This document shows positions 6,944 through 13,156 of a stretch of 16,261 nt of DNA, piece after piece. The number at the start of each line of letters is the position of its first letter. Position 1 is the stretch's first letter. The notes under the pieces were generated by a model, which ran no database searches, was not told the origin of the DNA, and saw nothing but the letters and a program-made list of their open reading frames with translations. The position numbers and the translations under genes were made by a program. The stretch spans positions 1 through 16,261 of the forward strand of contig CAXTAT010000054.1 in NCBI GenBank assembly GCA_964242415.1, written 5' to 3'. The DNA is from DASWOJ01 sp964242415 (lineage in GTDB: Bacteria; Pseudomonadota; Alphaproteobacteria; Acetobacterales; Acetobacteraceae).

Positions 6944-7300
6944 TTGGATGCGATGCAAGCCGTAGCCGCCCTGGCCGCCCTGGCGCACGAGAACAGGCTG
7001 GCGGTCCACCGGCTGCTGGTCGAGCGCGGGCCGGACGGCCTGCCCGCCGGCGTCATCGCCGACTGCCTGGGCGTGCCGCCGTCCTCGCTGACCTTCCACC
7101 TGCAGCACCTCCTGCGCGCCAAGCTGGTCACGCAGCGGCGCTCCAGCCGCCAGCTCATCTACGCGGCCGACTTCGCCGCCATGAACAGCCTGGTCGCCTA
7201 CCTCACCGAGAACTGCTGCGGCCAGGGCAGCGCCGGCGGCGTGTGCGACCCGGCCGCGGCCGGCGCCGCATCCGTCGCCTGCAAGCCCGCCGCCGCCTGA
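6944..7300 (+). CDS. arsR: ArsR-family arsenite-responsive repressor (first, C-terminal Cys type)
   Basis: Winged-helix repressor of the first arsenic unit; it should hold the promoter closed until As(III) binds. Starting at TTG 6944 gives 118 aa beginning MDAMQAVAALAALAHENRLA. I prefer this start because GGGAGG at 6933-6938 is five bases upstream, against 14 bases for the ATG at 6953. The DNA-reading helix lies in PPSSLTFHLQHLLRAKLV (residues 45-62) and the wing in QRRSSRQLIYA. The metalloid site is probably C91-C92 with C101 (ENCCGQGSAGGVC), the C-terminal arrangement known from the Acidithiobacillus ferrooxidans ArsR (Cys95, Cys96, Cys102), not the usual helix-3 CVC site. An Ala-rich tail follows with one more Cys. 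First gene of a five-gene unit; arsC follows after 13 bases. Confidence 0.93.
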   Translation: MDAMQAVAALAALAHENRLAVHRLLVERGPDGLPAGVIADCLGVPPSSLTFHLQHLLRAKLVTQRRSSRQLIYAADFAAMNSLVAYLTENCCGQGSAGGVCDPAAAGAASVACKPAAA

Positions 7301-7313
7301 CGGAGGACACGAC

Positions 7314-7838
7314 ATGCACCGCCCGCCCTACGAGGTCCTGTTCCTCTGCACCGGCAACTCGGCCCGCTCCATCCTGGCCGAACGCCTGCTGGAGCACCAC
7401 GGGGCCGGCCGCTTCCACGGCCACAGCGCCGGGTCCACCCCGCGCGGGGAGGTCCACCCGCTGGCGCTCCAGCTCCTGGCCGAGCAGGGCCTGCCCTTGG
7501 CGGGGCTCCGCAGCAAGGCGTGGGGCGAGTTCGCCGCCCCAGGGGCACCGGCGCTGGACTTCGTGTTCACCGTCTGCGACCAGGCCGCGGGCGAGGCGTG
7601 CCCGGCCTGGCCCGGCCAGCCCGTCACCGCCCATTGGGGCATGGCGGACCCCGCGGCCGAACTGGGCACCCCGGCGCAGCGGATGCTGGCCTTCCGCGAG
7701 GCGTTCCAGGCGCTGGAGCGGCGCATCCGCCTGTTCACCAGCCTGCCCATCGCAGGACTGGACCGCATGGCCCTGACCCGCCGTGTCCAGGAGATCGGCC
7801 GCCTGCGGCCTGACGCCGCCGAAGAAATCGCATCGTGA
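7314..7838 (+). CDS. arsC: Arsenate reductase, low-molecular-weight phosphatase type
   Basis: Cytoplasmic enzyme that reduces arsenate to arsenite so that Acr3 can export it. The 174-aa protein shows the LMW tyrosine-phosphatase P-loop C12-TGNSA-R18-S near the N-terminus, and later D112-P113 in HWGMADPAA, the acid loop. Two further cysteines (C88 in FTVCDQ and C96) are in the region where thioredoxin-coupled enzymes carry the cysteines that relay the disulfide. The C-terminus is helical and somewhat longer than in short family members, which end near 140 residues. Ribosome site CGGAGG lies just before the start. The stop overlaps the start of the second arsC (GTGA), so translation is coupled. 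Confidence 0.93.
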   Translation: MHRPPYEVLFLCTGNSARSILAERLLEHHGAGRFHGHSAGSTPRGEVHPLALQLLAEQGLPLAGLRSKAWGEFAAPGAPALDFVFTVCDQAAGEACPAWPGQPVTAHWGMADPAAELGTPAQRMLAFREAFQALERRIRLFTSLPIAGLDRMALTRRVQEIGRLRPDAAEEIAS

Positions 7839-8269
7839 CCGTCACCATCTGGCACAACCCGGCCTGCGGCACGTCGCGCAACACCCTGGGCCTGATCCGC
7901 AACGCCGGCGAGGAACCCGTGGTGGTGGAGTACCTCCGCACCCCGCCGGCCCGCGGCGAGCTGGCCGCGGCGATCCGGGCGGCGGGCCTGACGGTGCGCG
8001 AGGCGCTGCGGCGCAAGGGGATGCCCTACGACACGCTGGGCCTGGACGACCCCTCACTGTCCGACGACGCGCTGCTGGGCGCCATGCTGGCGCACCCGGC
8101 CCTCATCAACCGTCCCTTCGTGTTCACCGACCGGGGCGTGCGCCTATGCCGTCCGTCCGAGCTGGTGCTGGACATCCTGCCCAGCCCGCAGCGGGGCGCG
8201 TTCACCAAGGAGGACGGCGAGCCGGTGGTGGACGCCGCTGGCCGGCGCGTGGCGGGGGCATCGGCATGA
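7835..8269 (+). CDS. arsC: Arsenate reductase, glutaredoxin-dependent (ArsC/Spx fold)
   Basis: A second arsenate reductase of unrelated fold. The 144-aa product begins at GTG 7835 as MTVTIWHNPAC11GTSRN, with the catalytic cysteine at position 11, equal to Cys12 of the R773 plasmid enzyme. The anion-binding arginines are present: R59/R60 in EALRRKG, R93 in INRPFVFTD and R106 in VRLCRPSE. Length matches the plasmid-type ArsC (about 140 aa). This class uses glutathione and glutaredoxin rather than thioredoxin, so having both makes reduction independent of one thiol pool. It overlaps the LMW-type arsC by four bases and acr3 by four bases (ATGA). Confidence 0.93.
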   Translation: MTVTIWHNPACGTSRNTLGLIRNAGEEPVVVEYLRTPPARGELAAAIRAAGLTVREALRRKGMPYDTLGLDDPSLSDDALLGAMLAHPALINRPFVFTDRGVRLCRPSELVLDILPSPQRGAFTKEDGEPVVDAAGRRVAGASA

Positions 8270-9357
8270 GCGCCACGGGGCAGGCCGCCGTCACGACTCC
8301 TGTACGGCCAAGGATGGGCACCTTCGAGCGGTTCCTGACGGTGTGGGTGCTGCTGTGCATCGCCGCCGGCATCGGCCTGGGCCAGCTCGCGCCGGGGGTG
8401 TTCCACGCCATCGGGGCCGCCACGGTGGCGCAGGTGAACCTGCCCGTCGCCGCGCTGATCTGGCTGATGATCGTGCCCATGCTGCTCAAGATCGACCTGG
8501 GCAGCCTGCGCCAGGTCGGCGGGCACTGGCGCGGCATCCTCGCCACCGTGGGCGTCAATTGGCTGGTCAAGCCGTTCAGCATGGCCCTGCTGGGCTGGCT
8601 GTTCATTGGTTATCTGTTCCGGCCGTGGCTGCCGGCGGGCCAGGTGGACAGCTACATCGCCGGGCTGATCCTGCTCGCCGCCGCGCCTTGTACCGCCATG
8701 GTGTTCGTCTGGTCCAACCTGCTGGACGGCGAGCCGAACTTCACCCTGAGCCAGGTGGCACTGAACGACCTCATCATGGTCGTGGCCTTCGCGCCCATCG
8801 TCGGCCTGCTGCTCGGCCTGTCCAGCATCGCCGTGCCCTGGGACACGCTGCTGCTGTCCGTCGTGCTCTACATCGTCGTGCCGGTGATCGCCGCCCAGCT
8901 CTGGCGCGCGGCCCTGCTGCGCTCGGGCGGCCAGGTGGTGCTTGCCCGAACGCTGGCCGTGCTGGGGCCGGTGTCGCTGTGCGCCCTGCTGCTGATGCTG
9001 GTGCTGCTGTTCGGCTTGCAAGGCGAGCAGATCGTGCGCCAGCCTGCCGTGATCCTGCTGCTGGCCGTGCCGATCCTGATCCAGGTCTATTTCAACGCCG
9101 GCCTGGCCTACTGGCTGAACCGCCGGCTGGGGTCGGCGTGGTGCGTGGCCGGGCCATCGGCGCTGATCGGCGCCAGCAACTTCTTCGAGCTGGCCGTCGC
9201 CGCCGCCATCGCGCTGTTCGGCTTCCAGTCCGGGGCGGCGCTGGCCACCGTGGTCGGCGTGCTGGTGGAGGTGCCCGTCATGCTGTCGGTCGTCCACATC
9301 GTCCGGCGCAGCCGCGGCTGGTACGAGCGTGGGCCGCGCGTGCCGGAGGCGGCATAG
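8266..9357 (+). CDS. acr3: Arsenite efflux permease, Acr3 family
   Basis: Inner-membrane secondary transporter that expels arsenite. From ATG 8266 it has 363 residues and about ten hydrophobic segments. Family landmarks are NLPVAALIWLMIVPMLLKID, the signature LLAAAPC142TAMVFVWSNLLDG with the conserved cysteine, LNDLIMVVAFAP, and SNFFE308LAVA with the conserved glutamate; both residues are needed for transport in studied Acr3 proteins. The frame is open further upstream (to 7783), but that part is antisense-like GC-biased DNA lying over arsC. The ATG overlaps the arsC stop, and a C-terminal VRRSRGWYERGP tail is cytoplasmic. arsH begins on the base after its stop. Confidence 0.95.
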   Translation: MSATGQAAVTTPVRPRMGTFERFLTVWVLLCIAAGIGLGQLAPGVFHAIGAATVAQVNLPVAALIWLMIVPMLLKIDLGSLRQVGGHWRGILATVGVNWLVKPFSMALLGWLFIGYLFRPWLPAGQVDSYIAGLILLAAAPCTAMVFVWSNLLDGEPNFTLSQVALNDLIMVVAFAPIVGLLLGLSSIAVPWDTLLLSVVLYIVVPVIAAQLWRAALLRSGGQVVLARTLAVLGPVSLCALLLMLVLLFGLQGEQIVRQPAVILLLAVPILIQVYFNAGLAYWLNRRLGSAWCVAGPSALIGASNFFELAVAAAIALFGFQSGAALATVVGVLVEVPVMLSVVHIVRRSRGWYERGPRVPEAA

Positions 9358-10083
9358 ATGGACGTAGGGCCTGGCCCGGCCACTGCGCCGGGTGACGCAC
9401 TCCCGGCGCTGCGGCGCGGGCTGCTGGCGCCACCCGACCTGGCGCTGCTGGAACCGGTGGGGCGGGCGGACCATCCGCCGCGCATCCTGCTGCTCTACGG
9501 CAGTCTACGGGAGCGGTCCTTCTCGCGCCTGCTGACCGAGGAGGCAGCCCGGCTGTTGCGCGTGCTTGGCGCCGAGCCGCGCATCTTCGACCCGCGCGAC
9601 CTGCCGATGGCCAACAGCACCAGCCCGGACCACCCCAAGGTGAAGGAGCTGCGCGCCCTGTCGCTGTGGAGCGAGGGCCAGGTCTGGTGCAGCCCGGAGG
9701 TCCACGGGGCGGTGACGGGCATGTTCAAGAACCAGATCGACTGGCTGCCGCTGGAGATCGGCGCCGTGCGGCCGACGCAGGGACGCACCTTGGCCGTCAT
9801 GCAGGTGTCGGGCGGCTCGCAGTCCTTCAACGCCGTGAACACGCTGCGCTTGCTGGGCCGGTGGATGCGGATGTTCACCATCCCGAACCAGTCTAGCGTG
9901 CCGCGCGCCTACGAGCAGTTCGACGACGCCGGGCGGATGCGCCCGGGGCCGCTGTATGACCGCGTGGTAGACGTGATGGAGGAGCTGGTGCGGTTCACCT
10001 GGCTCACGCGCGACCGGGCTGATTACATGGTGGACCGCTACAGCGAGCGCGCCGCCGCCAGCGCGCTACCGGAAGGCATGTGA
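9358..10083 (+). CDS. arsH: ArsH, NADPH-dependent FMN reductase / organoarsenical oxidase
   Basis: A 241-aa flavodoxin-like NADPH:FMN oxidoreductase. In studied ArsH proteins it oxidises trivalent methylated and aromatic arsenicals to the less toxic pentavalent forms. Residues 44-56 (LLLYGSLRERSFS) form the FMN phosphate loop with the ArsH-specific motif. S112-PEVHGAVTGMFKNQIDWLP and MQVSGGSQSFNAVNTLRLLGRWM are also typical. The ~40-residue N-terminal extension and the C-terminal helix (LTRDRADYMVDRYSERA) fit ArsH rather than generic NADPH-dependent FMN reductases. It directly abuts acr3 with no gap and ends the first unit. Confidence 0.94.
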   Translation: MDVGPGPATAPGDALPALRRGLLAPPDLALLEPVGRADHPPRILLLYGSLRERSFSRLLTEEAARLLRVLGAEPRIFDPRDLPMANSTSPDHPKVKELRALSLWSEGQVWCSPEVHGAVTGMFKNQIDWLPLEIGAVRPTQGRTLAVMQVSGGSQSFNAVNTLRLLGRWMRMFTIPNQSSVPRAYEQFDDAGRMRPGPLYDRVVDVMEELVRFTWLTRDRADYMVDRYSERAAASALPEGM

Positions 10084-10123
10084 GGCGGTCAGCCAGCGTC
10101 AGACCAGGCCAGGCCGGAATACA

Positions 10124-10151
10124 TAGACACATTTAGATTCTTCGATATGAT
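10124..10151 (+). promoter_or_regulatory. Promoter of the second arsR unit, giving a leaderless start
   Basis: TAGACA (10124-10129), 16 bases, TATGAT (10146-10151). Transcription would begin six or seven bases further on, at or next to the ATG at 10158. No ribosome-binding sequence is visible before that ATG, which agrees with a leaderless message. The surrounding ATTCTTCGATAT is AT-rich and may hold the repressor site, although I see no perfect dyad. Confidence 0.5.
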
Positions 10152-10157
10152 GCCGCC

Positions 10158-10490
10158 ATGGACGATCAAGCCCTCCTTGCCGACGCCGACGCCTTCAAGG
10201 CGCTGGGCGACCCCATCCGGCTGCGCATCATGCAGTTCCTGCTGGATCAGGGCGCGGTGTGCTGCGCCGTGCCGGGCCAAGTCTGCGCCTGCGACGTGAT
10301 CGCGCTGCTCGGCCTCAGCCAGCCGGCGGTCAGCCACCACATGCGGTTGCTGACCGCCGCCGGCCTGGTTACGGCCGCGAAGTCCGGACGCTGGATGCAC
10401 TACAGCGCCGACCCTGCCCGCTTCGCCGCCCTCGCCGCCCGGCTGCAAGCCGTGGCGGACGCCGCCCGCCCGCAACGACGCGCCGCCTGA
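10158..10490 (+). CDS. arsR: ArsR-family repressor (second, helix-3 Cys type)
   Basis: A 110-aa winged-helix repressor that should control the flavoprotein-MFS unit. It starts MDDQALLADADAFKALGDPIRLRIMQFLL. The recognition helix is in LSQPAVSHHMRLLTAAGLV (residues 53-71) and the wing in KSGRWMHYSAD. Four cysteines, C35-C36 and C43-A-C45 (VCCAVPGQVCACD), lie at the start of helix 3, the place of the classical As(III) site ELCVCDL. It therefore senses through a different site from the first ArsR. It is separated from arsH by 74 bases that contain its own promoter and from the flavoprotein gene by 25 bases. Confidence 0.92.
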   Translation: MDDQALLADADAFKALGDPIRLRIMQFLLDQGAVCCAVPGQVCACDVIALLGLSQPAVSHHMRLLTAAGLVTAAKSGRWMHYSADPARFAALAARLQAVADAARPQRRAA

Positions 10491-10515
10491 CCGACCCTTA
10501 ACCCGGAGACGCCCC

Positions 10516-11919
10516 ATGCCCGACGGCTCACTCGTCCACCTGCCGGCCCTGCCCGTTGCGGTCATCGGCGCCGGCCCGGTCGGGCTTGCCGCCGCGGCGC
10601 ACCTGCGCGCCCGTAGCCTGGCGCCCTTGGTGCTGGAAGCCGGGTCAGACGTTGCCGCTGCCGTGCGCGCTTGGGGACACGTCCACATGTTCACCCCCTG
10701 GCGCTTTAACATTGACGGCGCGGCACGGGCGCTGCTGGAAGCCGGGGGCTGGACGGCGCCGGACGCCGAAGCCTATCCGACCGGGGCGGACCTGGCCGAC
10801 CTCTATTTGGCGCCGCTCGTCCAGGCCCTTGGCGGCGCGGTGCGGACAGGTGCCCGGGTGCTGGCCGTGTCCCGCCAGCACCACGACCTGATGCGCGACG
10901 CCGGCCGGGAGGCCGCGCCGTTCGTGCTGCACGTCGCCGGGCGGGATGACGTGGTGGAGGAGGTCGAGGCTGCCGCGGTGATCGACTGTTCCGGCACCTG
11001 GGATTCGCCGAACCCGGCCGGACCGCATGGCCTGCCTGCGCCCGGCGAGGCGGGGCACTCCGGCCGCATCGCGTATGGCATTCCCGATGTGCTGGGAACG
11101 GAGCGCGGCACCTATGCCGGCCGGTCCGTGCTGGTGGTGGGCGCCGGGCACTCGGCAATGAACGTCGTCCTGGGTCTGGCGCGGCTGGCACAGGATGCAC
11201 CCGGCACCCGAGTCACCTGGGCCTTCCGCAAGCCGCTCGGGGCCGTGCGGTTCGGTGGCGGCGTCAACGACGGCCTGCTGGAACGCGGGGCGCTGGGTGC
11301 CCGTGCCCTGGCCCTGGTCGAGGACGGCACCGTGCGGGCGCTGGCGCCCTTCCTGATCGGGCGCATTGAGGAGCAGGGCGGCGCGCTGCTCGTCACCGGG
11401 CAGCAGGACGGGCAGCGCGAGCAAGTCCAGGTGGACCGGTTGATCGTTGCCGCGGGCTTCCGGCCGGACCTGGCGCCCCTGCGGGAGTTGCGGGTGGCGC
11501 TGGACCCGGCGGTGCAGGCGCCGCCCCGGCTGGCCCCGCTGATCGACCCGAACGTGCATTCCTGCGGCACCGTCCGCCCGCACGGCGAGGCGGAGCTGCG
11601 CCATCCGGAACCCGGCTTCTACATCGCGGGCATGAAGAGCTACGGCCGCGCGCCGACCTTCCTGCTGGCGACCGGGCACGAGCAGGTGCGCTCCATTGTG
11701 GCGGCCCTGGCTGGGGATTGGGAAGCGGCACGCGAGGTGCAACTCGAACTGCCGGAAACCGGCGTCTGCTCCGGCCCCGGGCTGGCCAGGGATGTTGCCG
11801 AGGTTTGCTGCACGCCCGCGACGCCGCAGGGGACGTGCTGCGAGCCAAAACCGGAGCTGGCGGTCGCGGCACCCTGCTGCGGCACCGCCCCGGTCCGCGC
11901 GTCGGGCTGCTGTGGGTGA
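10516..11919 (+). CDS. FAD/NAD(P)-dependent oxidoreductase of the arsenic unit with cysteine-rich C-terminal tail
   Basis: A 467-aa flavoprotein of the flavin-containing monooxygenase / pyridine-nucleotide-disulfide oxidoreductase superfamily. FAD-binding motif V-I-G18-A-G-P-V-G23 with E41 at the end of the second strand; RAWGHVHMFTPWRFNID; second dinucleotide motif VVG209-A-G211-HSAMN for NAD(P)H; late motif AAGFRPD. The oxidoreductase body ends near residue 405. The last 50 residues carry nine cysteines (418, 431, 432, 441, 442, 454, 455, 465, 466), eight of them as four CC pairs, which suggests binding of As(III) or another soft metal. Flavoproteins called ArsO occur in other ars operons, but their reaction is poorly defined and I do not assign the name. 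ATG 10516 follows CCGGAGAC. Its stop overlaps the start of the MFS gene (GTGA), so the two are probably made together. Confidence 0.85.
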   Translation: MPDGSLVHLPALPVAVIGAGPVGLAAAAHLRARSLAPLVLEAGSDVAAAVRAWGHVHMFTPWRFNIDGAARALLEAGGWTAPDAEAYPTGADLADLYLAPLVQALGGAVRTGARVLAVSRQHHDLMRDAGREAAPFVLHVAGRDDVVEEVEAAAVIDCSGTWDSPNPAGPHGLPAPGEAGHSGRIAYGIPDVLGTERGTYAGRSVLVVGAGHSAMNVVLGLARLAQDAPGTRVTWAFRKPLGAVRFGGGVNDGLLERGALGARALALVEDGTVRALAPFLIGRIEEQGGALLVTGQQDGQREQVQVDRLIVAAGFRPDLAPLRELRVALDPAVQAPPRLAPLIDPNVHSCGTVRPHGEAELRHPEPGFYIAGMKSYGRAPTFLLATGHEQVRSIVAALAGDWEAAREVQLELPETGVCSGPGLARDVAEVCCTPATPQGTCCEPKPELAVAAPCCGTAPVRASGCCG

Positions 11920-13109
11920 GCCGGTCCGTCGTCGTCCTGGCGCTCGGGACGGCGCAGACCCTGGCATGGGCCAGCAGCTACTACCTGGTGGCCATCGTTG
12001 CCGACCCGATCAGCCGCGACTTGGGCATCTCGGCCACCGCCGTATTCGCGGCCTTCTCGGCGGCGCTGCTGCTCTCGGCCGCCCTTGGCCCCGCGGTAGG
12101 CCGGACCATCGACCGCCGCGGCGGGCGCGGCGTGCTGTGCCTGTCCAGCCCCGTATTCGCCGCCGGACTGGTCATGCTGGCTGCGGCACACGGGCCGGTG
12201 CTGCTGGCGCTGGCCTGGCTGGTGCTGGGCGCCGGCATGGCGCTCGGCCTGTATGACAGCGCGTTTGCAACGCTCGCCGGTCTGTATGGCCGGGACGCCC
12301 GCGGCGCGATCACCGGCATCACACTGATCGCCGGCTTCGCCAGCACGGTTGGCTGGCCGGTGACGGCCTGGCTCAACGATGCCGTGGGCTGGCGCGGCGC
12401 CTGCCTGGCGTGGGCCGGTCTGCACCTGCTGCTCGGCCTGCCGCTCAACCGCTTCCTCGTCCCGCGCGCCCCGCCGCCGCTGCCCGGCGACGCCGCGGCG
12501 CCGGCCACGGACGCGGATACAGCACCCCACAGCGCGATGGCGCTGCTTGCCTTCGTGTTCGCCGCGACCTGGGTGGTCAGCACCGGCATGGCCGCGCACC
12601 TGCCGCGGCTGCTGCAAGCTGCCGGGGCAACCCCAGCCGGCGCGGTCGCCGCTGCAGCCCTGGTAGGGCCGGCGCAGGTCGCGGCGCGGCTGATCGAGTA
12701 TGGCTTGTTGCATCGCGCGCACCCGCTTGTCCCGGCCCGGATCGCAACTGTGCTGCATCCGGTGGGCGCCCTGGCGCTGGTTCTGTTCGGCGGTCCGGCC
12801 GCCGCCGTGTTCACCCTGCTGCACGGGGCGGGCAACGGCCTGCTGACCATCGCCAAGGGCACCCTGCCGCTCGCCCTGTTCGGGCCGGCCGGCTACGGAC
12901 TGCGGACAGGGCTGCTGTCAGCGCCCGCGCGAGTGGCGCAGGCTGGGGCGCCGCTGCTGTTCGGCCTCTTGTTGGACCGGGCGGGCCTGGGCGTGCTGGC
13001 CGTGTCTGCTGGATTGGGACTCGCCTCGACAGCAGCGCTGCTCGCGCTGCAAGCGCCGCGCATCTCCATTCCCGCGTCCACTGCCGGGCCGCAGCACCAT
13101 CGAGGCTAG
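11916..13109 (+). CDS. MFS transporter of the arsenic unit
   Basis: A 397-aa inner-membrane protein starting at GTG 11916, which overlaps the flavoprotein stop; the frame is open further upstream but that lies over the flavoprotein tail. About twelve hydrophobic segments are visible, with a loop around residues 190-205 (PRAPPPLPGD and an acidic stretch) dividing the halves. Motif A of the major facilitator superfamily appears as GRTIDRRGGR between segments 2 and 3. The start, LALGTAQTLAWASSYYL, is typical of MFS proteins encoded beside ArsR genes in alphaproteobacteria. ArsK (As(III) and organoarsenicals) and ArsJ are MFS pumps known from ars loci. ArsJ is unlikely since no GAPDH gene is next to it. 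The substrate is inferred from context. The gene ends 47 bases before tnpA. Confidence 0.85.
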   Translation: MSRSVVVLALGTAQTLAWASSYYLVAIVADPISRDLGISATAVFAAFSAALLLSAALGPAVGRTIDRRGGRGVLCLSSPVFAAGLVMLAAAHGPVLLALAWLVLGAGMALGLYDSAFATLAGLYGRDARGAITGITLIAGFASTVGWPVTAWLNDAVGWRGACLAWAGLHLLLGLPLNRFLVPRAPPPLPGDAAAPATDADTAPHSAMALLAFVFAATWVVSTGMAAHLPRLLQAAGATPAGAVAAAALVGPAQVAARLIEYGLLHRAHPLVPARIATVLHPVGALALVLFGGPAAAVFTLLHGAGNGLLTIAKGTLPLALFGPAGYGLRTGLLSAPARVAQAGAPLLFGLLLDRAGLGVLAVSAGLGLASTAALLALQAPRISIPASTAGPQHHRG

Positions 13110-13156
13110 GCACGCGCCCATGATGGTCAACACCGACCGGCGGCCAGGGAAGCGGA

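Noticed and set aside
7783..8265. N-terminal extension of the acr3 reading frame over the second arsC
   Set aside because: Pro/Arg/Gly-rich translation unlike any transporter; the ATG at 8266 overlaps the arsC stop in the normal coupled manner.
8026..9474. 482-codon minus-strand frame opposite acr3
   Set aside because: His/Gln/Arg-rich antisense shadow of a membrane protein gene; no start signals or motifs.
10645..11967. 440-codon minus-strand frame opposite the flavoprotein gene
   Set aside because: Antisense shadow; the plus strand has clear FAD-binding motifs and an operon-like arrangement.
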